Shown here one piece after another: positions 27,028-36,258 of a stretch of 64,000 nucleotides of DNA (position 1 is the stretch's first letter; each line of letters begins with the position of its first letter). A program made the translations under genes and the position numbers. Under the pieces are notes generated by a model. That model saw nothing but the letters and a program-made list of their open reading frames with translations. It was not told where the DNA came from and ran no database searches. Source of the DNA: Mucilaginibacter sabulilitoris (GTDB lineage: Bacteria > Bacteroidota > Bacteroidia > Sphingobacteriales > Sphingobacteriaceae); assembly GCF_034262375.1 (NCBI RefSeq), contig NZ_CP139558.1, forward strand, positions 4,588,001 through 4,652,000, read 5' to 3'.

Positions 27028-27054
27028 TTTCGGGATAAAAACTATTCTCATCAT
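26930..27054 (-). pseudogene. N-terminal fragment of a membrane protein fused at a recombination junction
   Basis: Minus-strand frame from ATG 27054 (or 27051) gives one hydrophobic helix and then GFFSYRLHELSARQEMIKLD. It looks like a real N-terminus, but the frame then runs into the antisense of the nuclease fragment and ends. Family not recognised. Confidence 0.3.
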
Positions 27055-27392
27055 TATAGGTCAGCTATACCCCTATATAATATCATGCCATTACGCTTGA
27101 ACAGGCAAAACCAGTAATTTTCCTTGCCGCTGTAGTTTTTTTTGAACAGATTTCAGATCGGAGTAGCCAGAAGTCTTCGCAGATAAATAAAACAGAGATG
27201 ATTCAAAACAAATGTTATTTTTAAAGATCTTTTTTACCAGTTTGAACATCAAATAACAAGGTTAATTAATCTTTTAAATAACTTTACCTGATTTAATCAT
27301 ACGTACGCCAAAAGGGCGATGTATAAATGAATAAAAACAATTAACTTATTCATTTATGCTACAACGGATAAAAGAGGAAGAAGTAAATTCAG
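27055..27392. other. Intergenic region upstream of the ECF sigma gene
   Basis: About 340 bp, AT-rich. No gene or clear hairpin. A TAACTTTA box near 27283 resembles a -7 element with one mismatch but has no well-placed -33 partner. Confidence 0.35.
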
Positions 27393-27980
27393 ATGAGGCC
27401 CGACAGCGACAATTTAATTACCACGAATGATTCCGAACTTTGGGATCTGTTTCGTGATGGTAATGATGCTGCTTATACACAATTGATCAAAAAATATTCA
27501 AAGCCACTATTTAATTACGGGTACCGCATTTGCCAGGATAAGGATTTTTTGAAAGATTGTATACAAGATGTTTTCCTGGAGCTTTGGAACAGGAGGCTCC
27601 GGATCAGTTCGACGCCGGCAGTAAAGTGGTATTTATTCAAGGCAGTAAGGTTAAGAATATTTCGCGAACAAAGTAAATGGAACCGTGGCGAAGAACTCGA
27701 TGAGAACTATGAATTTTTAGTTGAATTTAACATCGAATCAAAGATCATTACCAATCTTGAAAGCGCAGAACTCACAACAAGAATAAAACATATTCTGAAT
27801 GCCCTCCCACCGCGTCAGCGGGAAATTATGTATTTGAGGTTTTATGAAAACCTCGATTTCGATAACATTTCGCAGATCATGGAAATCAGTAAGCAATCTG
27901 TACATAACCTGCTGCAAAAGGCATATAAAAACTTTCGTTCCGAATGGATTATCCTTCTCGCAGTGTTTTTAGCCTCCTGA
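27393..27980 (+). CDS. ECF RNA polymerase sigma factor, FecI-like
   Basis: 195 aa. Sigma region 2 spans about 20-90 (AAYTQLIKKYSKPLFNYGYR, DCIQDVFLELWNRR) and region 4 about 125-185 (LPPRQREIMYLRFYENLDFD, ISKQSVHNLLQKAYKNFR). It is followed by a FecR anti-sigma gene and an STN-containing SusC, the standard cell-surface signalling trio of Bacteroidota. When the SusC binds its ligand, FecR should release this factor, which then drives the susCD transcription unit. Start ATG at 27393. Confidence 0.92.
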   Translation: MRPDSDNLITTNDSELWDLFRDGNDAAYTQLIKKYSKPLFNYGYRICQDKDFLKDCIQDVFLELWNRRLRISSTPAVKWYLFKAVRLRIFREQSKWNRGEELDENYEFLVEFNIESKIITNLESAELTTRIKHILNALPPRQREIMYLRFYENLDFDNISQIMEISKQSVHNLLQKAYKNFRSEWIILLAVFLAS

Positions 27981-28112
27981 ACTAATAAATTACACAACTG
28001 TTAATCAGGTAATTACTAACTAATTCTTAAAATTATTCATTTTTTTACTTTTCAGAGGGGTAATATTTAATCGGTTTGGAATATATAGTATTATAAACCA
28101 ATTGAATTTCCA

Positions 28113-29204
28113 GTGACCGATTATAGTAATTTCGAAGTCGAAGACTTTTTACATGACGATTTTTTTATCGACTGGGTTTTAAAAGGCACACAGCAGGACT
28201 TTTGGGACCAATGGCTTTTAAAACACCCCGACCGTAAAATCATTGTCGAAAAAGCGCATTTAATTATTTCTGCTATTGTTGTTCAACCGCTAAAGGATGA
28301 ACTTACAGACGCAGATGTAAACTCCATCGCGGCATACGTTCATGAACATGGTTTTACCGAAACTATTGAGCCTAACATCATTCCGCTAAAATTTCACCAG
28401 ACCAAATGGTTCAGGTTTGCCGCCCTGTTCCTGGCCTTTGTGACAGCGGGCTTAATATTTTCAAGAATAAGAACAGGCAACAATTTAAAAGAACAATCGC
28501 TTGTACAGGTTACTGACCCGTATTTAAACGTCATCAACAATACCAGACAAACCAGGCTTGTACGAATGAATGACGGTAGTTTGGCGGTATTAAAACCCGG
28601 ATCCGGTTTAAAATACCTTAAAACTTTTAAAAGCAAAAGGGAGGTTTTTTTAGATGGTGAGGCTTTTTTTGAAATTCATAAAAACCCTTCGATGCCCTTC
28701 CTGGTGCACAGTCATGATATGATTGTCAGAGTATTGGGCACCAGTTTTACGGTTAAATCATTTAATCACGACCAGGAGTTTAAAGTAATAGTAAACACCG
28801 GCAAGGTGCTGGTATACAATCAAAAAGCAGTTACTACCGCTGATAAGCAAAAATATACGGTTACGCTGATACCCAACCAGCAGGTGATTTATGAAGCAAA
28901 AGCCTCGCAGGTAACAAAGGAAACTTTAACAAAGCCGCTAACACTTTCAAAAGAGATAGCCCAAAAAGAGTTCACATTTGATAATGCTCCGCTATCTGTC
29001 ATTATTGAAAAGATAGAAAAAGCCTACGACGTTAATATTGAGTATGATAAAACCAAACTCGGCAACATCAATTTAACAGCATCACTGTCTGACAGGCCCC
29101 TTGATGAAAAAGTTAAACTGATTTGCAAGGCTGTAAACGTTTCGTGTCAATTTGTTGATGGCCGTATTATTATTGATAACCCAAACCATATCCCAACCAA
29201 TTAA
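28113..29204 (+). CDS. FecR-family anti-sigma factor
   Basis: 363 aa starting at GTG 28113 (GTG ACC GAT TAT). N-terminal cytoplasmic part of about 95 residues (DDFFIDWVLKGTQQDFWDQW), one transmembrane helix near 105-120 (FRFAALFLAFVTAGLIFS), then a periplasmic FecR domain with LVRMNDGSLAVLKPGSGLKY, GEAFFEIHKNPSMPFLVHS and GTSFTVKSF, and a C-terminal STN-like DUF4974 domain (FTFDNAPLSVIIEKIEKAYD to IIIDNP). It should hold the upstream sigma factor at the membrane and sense the STN domain of the downstream SusC. A 130-bp gap separates it from the sigma gene. Confidence 0.93.
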   Translation: MTDYSNFEVEDFLHDDFFIDWVLKGTQQDFWDQWLLKHPDRKIIVEKAHLIISAIVVQPLKDELTDADVNSIAAYVHEHGFTETIEPNIIPLKFHQTKWFRFAALFLAFVTAGLIFSRIRTGNNLKEQSLVQVTDPYLNVINNTRQTRLVRMNDGSLAVLKPGSGLKYLKTFKSKREVFLDGEAFFEIHKNPSMPFLVHSHDMIVRVLGTSFTVKSFNHDQEFKVIVNTGKVLVYNQKAVTTADKQKYTVTLIPNQQVIYEAKASQVTKETLTKPLTLSKEIAQKEFTFDNAPLSVIIEKIEKAYDVNIEYDKTKLGNINLTASLSDRPLDEKVKLICKAVNVSCQFVDGRIIIDNPNHIPTN

Positions 29205-29304
29205 CCTGATTATTTTACCAACACTAAAAAAATATGAAAGAAAAAAGTACATAGCCCCAAAAAACAAACCGGCAATATTTGCGGTACTGCCGGTCCAAAT
29301 GTTT

Positions 29305-29366
29305 AGCCCCAAAATGATTGATATCCATTTACTTTAACCTGTTAAAAGGTTGAGCGGGGCTTTTTT
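29305..29366 (+). terminator. Possible terminator or attenuator between fecR and susC
   Basis: AGCCCC (29305-29310) pairs with GGGGCT (29356-29361) just before a six-T run, with a long loop that holds a smaller AACCT/AGGTT stem. The stem is short, so this is tentative, but it would separate regulator and transporter transcripts. Confidence 0.35.
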
Positions 29367-29404
29367 GTCAAGTTATTAACGAATTATTAACTCTAATCAA
29401 ATTT

Positions 29405-32400
29405 ATGAAATATAAACCTATACTCGTAAAAATAATGAAGATCACATTTTTACAGTTAACATTAAGTCTCTCATTGTTAGGAAGCGCCATAGCCAAAGAA
29501 GCAAAAGCACAGGCTATTTTAGATACCAGGGTTACAGTAAACGAGACTAATACCGCGCTAAAAACGGTCATAAAAAACCTGGAACAAAAATATCATATCA
29601 ATTTTGTGTATAGCCCTGAGCTGATAAATGGTGTGCAGAAGGTAAACGCTTCCTTTACAGAAAAAACATTGGGAAATGTATTAACCCAATTATTTACGCC
29701 GCTTAACCTGGTTTATGAAGTTTCCGGCGATGTTATCGTAATCAGGAATAACGCTCCGGTGGCGCTTAACAAACGCGCGGATCTGGATATGACCCAGACC
29801 CCCGTATCCGGTAAAGTTTTGGACGATCAGGGCCTGGCTGCTCCGGGTGTTACGATCACCATTAAGGGTACCAAAACAGGAACCATTACCGACATGAACG
29901 GTAATTTCACCTTGAATGTAACTCCGGGTACCATATTGGTTTTCAGCGCCATAGGCTTTGAATCACAGGAACTACCCGCCAAAGCCGAAGCCATGAAAAT
30001 TACTTTGGCAGCAGCTAACAACAACCTTGCAGAAATTGTAGTGGTCGGTGCCACCTTCAAAAAAGGCGACCTTACTGGCTCAGTAAGTAACGTAGATGCC
30101 AAAACATTACAGGAACGCCCGGTTACTAATGTTAACCAGGCCTTACAAGGGCGCGTTGCAGGTGTATTTATTGGCGGCGGTTCTAAACCAAGCGATGATG
30201 CAACCATCAAAATACGTGGTATTAATACTATTAACTCAGGCTCATCACCTATTTATGTAGTGGATGGTTTGGTCATGGATAACAACCAGGGCGGCTTTAA
30301 CTCCATCAATATGAATGATGTTGCCTCCGTTCAGATACTAAAAGACGCTTCTGCCACCGCCCTTTACGGTTCACGAGGTGCAAACGGCGTCGTGGTAGTT
30401 ACTACTAAAAAAGGCAAAAGAAAAGCGGGCGATGGCGTGGTAACTTATGACGGCTGGGCTGGTTTCTCCAACTTTGCCAGGATGCCCGAAACCCTTAACG
30501 CCAATCAGCTATTTGATTTAAGACTGGATGCTTATGCAACCGGTTACCTAAAGGATAACCCGAATACAAACAGGCAGGATTATATTAACAACACCTTGTT
30601 AAAAACCAATATAGCGTTCTCTAAACAAGAGTTTGATACCCACAATAGCGGCAAAAGCTATAACTGGCTCGATCAGGTAAAACGTACAGGTTATCAGCAA
30701 AACCATGCTTTAAGTTTTTCCGGTGGCTCTGATAAAGGTACTTTTTATCTGAGCTTTGGTTACGCCGGCACAAAAGGGCTTATTCAGGAAGTTGATCAAA
30801 ATAAGTACACCGGTCGTTTTAACGCGGAGTACGATGTTAAAAAATGGTTAAAAGTGGGGACTAACACCGGCTTTACCCGTACTGATGATGACTTACCTTC
30901 TGACGATGTGTATAACAAAGCGCTTAATGGCAACCCGCTGTTAAATTATGAGCCATACCGTTCGGCGGACACCCGGTACACGGCTGACTACCTTACCGTG
31001 TATTACCGTTCACATGGTGAGCAAAACAACAACGATTACAACCCGTTCAACTCGCTTGACATCACCCGCAAACAAAACAGGAACAGGCTGGTATCATCAA
31101 ACTATATCAATGTTAATCCTGTAAAAGGATTGGATATACGTTCAACCTATGCTGTTGACTTCGCCAATCAAAGTTTTTTTGAGTTTACGCCCAAAAACAT
31201 ACAGGAAGCCTACAGGCAATACAATGGCGATGCACGTGCCAAACATGAGCGTTGGAACGATTTGTACTGGCAATGGGATAATACCATTTCATACAATACC
31301 ACCATTAACTCCAAGCACAGAATTACTGCCCTGTTAGGTACTACTGCCAGCAAACGGAGTTATGATTATACCAAAGCCCAGGGCGACAGGTTTGCCAGTG
31401 ATGATCTGCTATATTACGATCTTGGTGGTGCAGCCGCTACTGATAAAACGGTAATAGGATCAGACTTTTATAAGTATTCCCTATTTTCAGTTTTTGCCCG
31501 TGCTACTTACAGCTATGACGAAAGGTATTTCCTGACCGCAACTGCCCGTTACGATGGCTCATCAAAATTTGCTGCAAATAAGCGTTGGGGTATTTTCCCT
31601 TCATTTTCAGCCGCGTGGGACGTTACACACGAGGATTTCATGAAAGACCAGCAAGTGTTTAACCTCCTGAAACTGCGTGCCGGCTATGGTATAGTAGGTA
31701 ACCAGGATATTAAAAACTATTCATTCCAAACATTATATGGTTCACGGATTGATAATGGCAACGCGCTGCTCCAAAACGATGGTCTTCGCGGTAACCCGGA
31801 TATTACCTGGGAAAAGCAAAAACAAAGCAACCTGGGTATCGAAATGGGATTCCTGAACTCACGACTTAATGTTACCGCCGATGCGTTTTACATCAACAAT
31901 GATAATTTGTTACTTGACCGTTCATTAGCTCCCACTATCGGTTACAGCCATCAATGGCAAAATATTGGCCGAGTAAACAACAAAGGTTTGGAGATTTCTG
32001 TAAGTGGTCAGATAGTGAAAAGCCAGGACTGGAACTGGTCGCTCGCCGGTAATATCTCCTTTGATAAAAACACCGTAAAACAACTATACGGAGTCGCCAA
32101 AGAAATCTATAACACCGATCCAAGTAAAGATAGCCGTACAGGTAACGTATTCCTTGGCCAGTCGCTTAACAATATCTATACTTATGTTTCAGGTGGTATA
32201 GCGCAGGAATCAAACCGTGCCGAATGGGAAGGCATTAACTATAACGGTAAAACAGTAGGCCTTGGTGATCTTTTCGCTAAAGATGTTTCTGGCCCTAACG
32301 GTGTAAAAGACGGTATTGTCAACCAATACGACAGACAAGTAGTAGGCAAATCAGATCCTAAATTCTACGGAGGTTTTTCGACCGATTTGTCATACAAAAA

Positions 32401-32827
32401 CCTGGCGTTGAACGCTGTTTTTGTTTATTCGCATGGTGCTAAAAAAATCAGCAGCTTTTATGAAGGTACCATCAACAGTATTGGGGAGAGCATGGCCTCA
32501 ACAGATTTGCTAAACCGCTGGACGCCGACCAACACCAATACCGACATACCGCGTGTAATTGGCAATACCAGCTACAACAGGTTTAACCCATCTGAACTGG
32601 ATTACAGCTTGCAAAACGCCTCCTACCTCCGTTTGTCGGCGCTTACGTTAGCTTACAACCTGCCGCAATCTATACTGAATAACTGGCATGCTAACCGCCT
32701 GCGTCTATATGTAACCGGTTCAAACCTGTTCTGCATCACTAAATACAAAGGCCTTGACCCCGAAACAGGCGATTATGGTTATCCGCCTGTGAAAACGTTT
32801 GTTCTTGGAGTAAATTTTGGATTCTAA
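29405..32827 (+). CDS. SusC/RagA-family TonB-dependent transducer-transporter with STN domain
   Basis: 1140 aa. Signal peptide (to about AKAQ, residue 35; an in-frame ATG at 29435 is an alternative start), an STN/secretin-like domain (about 40-115: TALKTVIKNLEQKYHINFVY, LGNVLTQLFTPLNLVYEVSG), a carboxypeptidase-regulatory-like domain (about 135-210: VSGKVLDDQGLAAPGVTI), plug with TIKIRGINTINSGSSPIYVV and TALYGSRGANGVVVVTTKKG, and a full barrel ending VKTFVLGVNFGF. The STN domain marks it as a signalling receptor acting on the FecR protein encoded upstream. SusD follows 6-18 bp downstream. Ligand unknown. Confidence 0.95.
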   Translation: MKYKPILVKIMKITFLQLTLSLSLLGSAIAKEAKAQAILDTRVTVNETNTALKTVIKNLEQKYHINFVYSPELINGVQKVNASFTEKTLGNVLTQLFTPLNLVYEVSGDVIVIRNNAPVALNKRADLDMTQTPVSGKVLDDQGLAAPGVTITIKGTKTGTITDMNGNFTLNVTPGTILVFSAIGFESQELPAKAEAMKITLAAANNNLAEIVVVGATFKKGDLTGSVSNVDAKTLQERPVTNVNQALQGRVAGVFIGGGSKPSDDATIKIRGINTINSGSSPIYVVDGLVMDNNQGGFNSINMNDVASVQILKDASATALYGSRGANGVVVVTTKKGKRKAGDGVVTYDGWAGFSNFARMPETLNANQLFDLRLDAYATGYLKDNPNTNRQDYINNTLLKTNIAFSKQEFDTHNSGKSYNWLDQVKRTGYQQNHALSFSGGSDKGTFYLSFGYAGTKGLIQEVDQNKYTGRFNAEYDVKKWLKVGTNTGFTRTDDDLPSDDVYNKALNGNPLLNYEPYRSADTRYTADYLTVYYRSHGEQNNNDYNPFNSLDITRKQNRNRLVSSNYINVNPVKGLDIRSTYAVDFANQSFFEFTPKNIQEAYRQYNGDARAKHERWNDLYWQWDNTISYNTTINSKHRITALLGTTASKRSYDYTKAQGDRFASDDLLYYDLGGAAATDKTVIGSDFYKYSLFSVFARATYSYDERYFLTATARYDGSSKFAANKRWGIFPSFSAAWDVTHEDFMKDQQVFNLLKLRAGYGIVGNQDIKNYSFQTLYGSRIDNGNALLQNDGLRGNPDITWEKQKQSNLGIEMGFLNSRLNVTADAFYINNDNLLLDRSLAPTIGYSHQWQNIGRVNNKGLEISVSGQIVKSQDWNWSLAGNISFDKNTVKQLYGVAKEIYNTDPSKDSRTGNVFLGQSLNNIYTYVSGGIAQESNRAEWEGINYNGKTVGLGDLFAKDVSGPNGVKDGIVNQYDRQVVGKSDPKFYGGFSTDLSYKNLALNAVFVYSHGAKKISSFYEGTINSIGESMASTDLLNRWTPTNTNTDIPRVIGNTSYNRFNPSELDYSLQNASYLRLSALTLAYNLPQSILNNWHANRLRLYVTGSNLFCITKYKGLDPETGDYGYPPVKTFVLGVNFGF

Positions 32828-32845
32828 ACGTCAATGCAAAAAATC

Positions 32846-34411
32846 ATGAAAAAAACCATTATAAAGATATTCATCGCCGGAGCGGTAGTTATTTCTGCCG
32901 CCTCCTGCAAAAAATTTCTAACCGAGGAGAGTTTGACCAAACTCGATGAAAACAAGGTGTATTCAGACATCGGCCTTACCGAAACAAGCCTCAAAGGGAT
33001 ATACGGCAGCTGGAAAAACATACGTACAGACGAACAGGGTCTTATCACCATGATGGGTACGGACGAATTACAGCAGGGCGCCTTTCAAATGAAAAGCGAT
33101 GCTGCCAAAGGCGGTCTTGACCGATATGACGGTAACCTCAACTCCCTGTTAAACCAATTAGCCAACCAATGGAATCTGCGCTGGCCGGTTGTAAATGAGG
33201 CTGCCAAAATCATTAAAGGTGTCGAAAAACCAAACATATCCCCCGACAGTAAGGAAGGGCATATTTTAGGTGAAGCCTATTTTATCAGGGGTTTTGTTGA
33301 TTTTGAACTGGCCATGTACTGGGGCGAAATACCCATCCGTGACCTGAGCCGTGAAAATGAACTTGGCGTCCGCCGCCAGCCGCTTAAAGATGTCTGGACT
33401 TTTATCATTAACGATTTGACCAGGGCGTCAGTGCTTTGTCCACAAACCAATGACCCGGGCAGGGCTACCAGCGGTGCGGCACTTGCCATGCTAGGCAAGG
33501 CTTATATGTCGGCACCGGAATCAACCGGCTTCCGCAATTTTGATAAAGCGCGTGAGGCTTTTGAAAAAATGATGGGAAGATATACACTGGTACCTTACAA
33601 AGATCTGTGGGATTATTCAAAAGGTAATACGGCTGAATCTATCCTGGAGTTTCAGTTCAGCCCCGTTTATCCTAATAACAATAAAATCCAGTTCCAGATA
33701 GGTTCACGTGCAGTACAGGCCTTTTTTGGAGATGGCTGTTATTATTCAGGATATGACAAAGTGGTACCAACAATTCATGCCTATGAAACTGTTGCCAATG
33801 GTGGCGTATGGGAAGATGGCGACCTTCGTCGCGATGAAAGCATCCGTTATAACTTTACCTACTATGGCGAAACGCCTACACTTGATCCTATTTTATGGGA
33901 AGATCTGGGCAACGATTATGACGAGCTGAAACCTCACATTAAAAAATATGAGGACTTTCGTACAGACAAACATACCGACAACAAAATCAACAATGAGTGG
34001 AACTCAGGAAAGAATATTCCTATACTCAGATTGGCGGATATTAAACTTTGCTACGCCGAATGTTTAAATGAGCTTAACAAAACAGGCGATGCCGTAGCTG
34101 TAGTTAACGAGGTACGTACCCGTGCATGGGGTGGTACATTACCTAACGATAAAAGATGGAACACCATGTCGCAGACAGATTTCCGTACCAATATCATGGA
34201 AGAACGTATCAGGGAACTTTTTGCCGAAAACTGGCGCCGTATTGACCTGATCCGTACCGGAAAACTTCTTGAGCTGGTAAAAGCGCGCAATAAATGGACC
34301 AGGCAATCAGGAACAATTCAGCCATTTAATGTCCTTTATCCAATACCTGACAGCGAAATGAAGCTTAACCCTCAAATTACGCCACAGGATCAAAACCCGG
34401 GGTATAAATAA
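32846..34411 (+). CDS. SusD/RagB-family lipoprotein partner of the STN-SusC
   Basis: The start is set at ATG 32846 because MKKTIIKIFIAGAVVISAASC is a complete lipoprotein signal; an in-frame ATG 12 bp upstream (32834) exists. SusD hallmarks: EAYFIRGFVDFELAMYWGEI (about 150), LADIKLCYAECLNELNKTGD near 400, then VNEVRTRAWGG, and EERIRELFAENWRRIDLIRT near 460. It works with the SusC that ends 18 bp upstream. Transcription should end at the hairpin at 34471-34495, which is now the left boundary of an insertion sequence. Confidence 0.94.
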   Translation: MKKTIIKIFIAGAVVISAASCKKFLTEESLTKLDENKVYSDIGLTETSLKGIYGSWKNIRTDEQGLITMMGTDELQQGAFQMKSDAAKGGLDRYDGNLNSLLNQLANQWNLRWPVVNEAAKIIKGVEKPNISPDSKEGHILGEAYFIRGFVDFELAMYWGEIPIRDLSRENELGVRRQPLKDVWTFIINDLTRASVLCPQTNDPGRATSGAALAMLGKAYMSAPESTGFRNFDKAREAFEKMMGRYTLVPYKDLWDYSKGNTAESILEFQFSPVYPNNNKIQFQIGSRAVQAFFGDGCYYSGYDKVVPTIHAYETVANGGVWEDGDLRRDESIRYNFTYYGETPTLDPILWEDLGNDYDELKPHIKKYEDFRTDKHTDNKINNEWNSGKNIPILRLADIKLCYAECLNELNKTGDAVAVVNEVRTRAWGGTLPNDKRWNTMSQTDFRTNIMEERIRELFAENWRRIDLIRTGKLLELVKARNKWTRQSGTIQPFNVLYPIPDSEMKLNPQITPQDQNPGYK

Positions 34412-34470
34412 AGAATGTCAAAAACGCATATCTGCTTTAATAAACCCTATTAATTGATCACAAAGTAAAA

Positions 34471-34495
34471 GCCCTGCAGGTCCTAACTGCAGGGC
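34471..34495 (+). terminator. Terminator hairpin after susD, copy 1 (target duplication, left)
   Basis: Arms GCCCTGCAG and CTGCAGGGC (9 bp) around loop GTCCTAA. The T run that would have followed is missing here because the insertion element begins immediately; it is found after copy 2 at 36206-36228. Confidence 0.75.
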
Positions 34496-34506
34496 ACTGA
34501 AAAAGT
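34491..34506 (+). repeat. Left terminal inverted repeat of the IS element
   Basis: AGGGCACTGAAAAAGT, exact reverse complement of 36195-36210. Its first five bases overlap the left terminator copy. Confidence 0.8.
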
Positions 34507-34516
34507 CTATTAGACA

Positions 34517-34556
34517 AACGGGGTAGAAAATTTAGTTTTTCTACCCCGTTTTTTGT
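34517..34556 (+). terminator. Terminator-like hairpin just inside the left IS end
   Basis: Arms AACGGGGTAGAAAA and TTTTCTACCCCGTT around a short loop, then a run of Ts. It stands between the left end and the transposase start, so it should block transcription entering from the susD side. Confidence 0.7.
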
Positions 34557-34587
34557 ATTTTAAAGTGTCGAAAGAAAGACACTAAAG

Positions 34588-36039
34588 ATGCTTAACCAAC
34601 AACAGCAGATCCAGTTCAGTGCCTTTTCGGGGCTATACGATCTGATCGTTCCCCAAGACAATCTTCTGCGGAAGATCAACGACTTGATAGATTTTACATT
34701 TATCAACGATGAACTGGTCAGCAAATATTGCACAACCAACGGTAGGACAGCTGAAAGCCCTGTACGGATGTTCAAATATCTGTTATTAAAGACGATCTAT
34801 ACTGTTTCAGATGTTGATGTGGTCGAACGTTCGCAGTATGATATGTCCTTCAAATATTTCCTGGAAATGTCGCCGGAGGAAGGGGGCATTGATCCCAGTT
34901 CATTGACAAAGTTCAGAAAACTACGGCTGAAGGATAACGATCTTTTAAATCTGCTTATTGGTAAGACCGTAACTATAGCTATTGAAAAAGGAATCATCCG
35001 CTCTAAGTCCATCATTGTTGATGCCACCCATTCCCTGTCAAGATCGAACCCCTATTCAGCCTTGGAAGTGTTACGGGAGCGTTCCAAACTGCTCCGCAAA
35101 GTGGTATATGCTATAGATGAAGATATGAAGGCGGGCATGCCGGAAAAGAACACCACGGATGAATTGGAAAAAGAACTGGCCTATTGTAGTGCATTAGAAA
35201 AGTATATTGAAGCCGACCAGCCGTTATGCCAGATACCTGCGGTAAAAGAAAAACTCAACCTGTTGAAAGAGACGGTAGCCGATACGCAAGAGCACTATAC
35301 GCTATCCAAAGACAAGGATGCCAAAACCGGCCATAAATCTGCAGATAGTTCCTTCTTTGGTTATAAGACGCATTTGGCGATGACTGAAGAACGCATCATC
35401 ACAGCCGCGGTGGTCACTTCGGGAGAAAAAGGCGATGGCCCGGAACTTCCCCAACTTTTGGAAATCAGTCAAAAAAATGGTATCGAAGTCGAAGCAATCA
35501 TTGGTGATACGGCTTATTCCGGGAAAGATAATCTTAAGATAGCAACTGAACAGGACATCAAGATCGTAGCCAAACTTACACCGGCGATTTCTCAAGGAAC
35601 CAGAAAAGAAGAAGACAAGTTTGATTATAACAAAGATGCAGGTATGTTCGTATGTCCGGCGGGACATTTGGCTATCCGCAAAGCCAGGGAGGGGAAGAAA
35701 AATGTCGGAAAAAATCAATCTTACCTTTACTTTTTTGACGTTGAAAAATGTAAGATATGTCCATTAAAAGACGGCTGTTACAAACCCGGGGCTAAGACCA
35801 AAACCTATTCAGTAACTATAAAGTCAACCACACATCAGGAGCAACAGGCTTTCCAGGAAACAGAATACTTTAAAGAAAAGGCTAAAAACCGATATATGAT
35901 CGAAGCTAAAAACAGCGAGTTGAAAAATGTCCATGGGTATGATCGGGCAATAGCCTATGGAATCGAAAATATGCAGATGCAGGGTGCATTAGCGATCTTC
36001 ACTGTCAACCTGAAAAGGATCATCAAATTGATCGGCTAA
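34588..36039 (+). CDS. IS1182-family DDE transposase
   Basis: 483 aa. An N-terminal DUF772-type domain (about 20-110: FINDELVSKYCTTNGRTAES, PVRMFKYLLLKTIYTVSDVD, DPSSLTKFRKLRL) is followed by the DDE core: IIVDATHS (Asp145), GDTAYSGK (Asp307) and RYMIEAKNSELKN (Glu439), the last being the Y-(2)-E-x6-K-like signature. A cysteine-containing region near 350-400 (MFVCPAGH, KCKICPLKDGCY) matches the family's zinc-ribbon-like insert. Length and triad indicate an intact enzyme. It moves the surrounding element by binding the 16-bp ends. Confidence 0.93.
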   Translation: MLNQQQQIQFSAFSGLYDLIVPQDNLLRKINDLIDFTFINDELVSKYCTTNGRTAESPVRMFKYLLLKTIYTVSDVDVVERSQYDMSFKYFLEMSPEEGGIDPSSLTKFRKLRLKDNDLLNLLIGKTVTIAIEKGIIRSKSIIVDATHSLSRSNPYSALEVLRERSKLLRKVVYAIDEDMKAGMPEKNTTDELEKELAYCSALEKYIEADQPLCQIPAVKEKLNLLKETVADTQEHYTLSKDKDAKTGHKSADSSFFGYKTHLAMTEERIITAAVVTSGEKGDGPELPQLLEISQKNGIEVEAIIGDTAYSGKDNLKIATEQDIKIVAKLTPAISQGTRKEEDKFDYNKDAGMFVCPAGHLAIRKAREGKKNVGKNQSYLYFFDVEKCKICPLKDGCYKPGAKTKTYSVTIKSTTHQEQQAFQETEYFKEKAKNRYMIEAKNSELKNVHGYDRAIAYGIENMQMQGALAIFTVNLKRIIKLIG

Positions 36040-36133
36040 GCTACAGCCAAAACGGCTGCTTGGTCGCCCTCGCAACTCTGATAAGCCCGCTATCAACTAT
36101 GACAAATAACCCTCCAAAATGATTAAGCAAAAA

Positions 36134-36172
36134 AAGCGACCAAGTAAAAGTTGCCTTTCTCTTGATCGCTTT
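36134..36172 (+). terminator. Terminator-like hairpin near the right IS end
   Basis: Arms AAAGCGACCAAG and CTTGATCGCTTT pair at 11 of 12 positions, with a following T. It would end the transposase transcript before the element's right end. Confidence 0.5.
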
Positions 36173-36194
36173 ATGTACTCAGTATTATTGAGCT

Positions 36195-36210
36195 ACTTTT
36201 TCAGTGCCCT
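36195..36210 (-). repeat. Right terminal inverted repeat of the IS element
   Basis: Reverse complement reads AGGGCACTGAAAAAGT, identical to the left end over 16 bp. Its outer bases overlap the second terminator copy. Confidence 0.8.
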
Positions 36211-36228
36211 CGGTCCTAACTGCAGGGC
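36206..36228 (+). terminator. Terminator hairpin after susD, copy 2 (target duplication, right)
   Basis: Repeats GGTCCTAACTGCAGGGC exactly (17 bp, 36212-36228) and keeps most of the left arm (GCCCTC in place of GCCCTGCA), followed by the original TTTATTTATT tail. This is the undisturbed 3' part of the susD terminator. Confidence 0.65.
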
Positions 36229-36258
36229 TTTATTTATTATTAATCATTTACCTGTTGA

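Larger units (their letters stand above)
34491..36210. mobile_element. IS1182-like insertion sequence
   Basis: About 1.7 kb with one transposase. Perfect 16-bp terminal inverted repeats: AGGGCACTGAAAAAGT at 34491-34506 and its complement at 36195-36210. The outer five bases also belong to the flanking terminator, so the element proper may be 34496-36205 with an 11-bp repeat. The flanks are near-identical copies of the same terminator hairpin (25 nt left, 23 nt right), read here as the target duplication. Both repeats and the transposase frame are intact, so it may be recently active. Confidence 0.85.
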
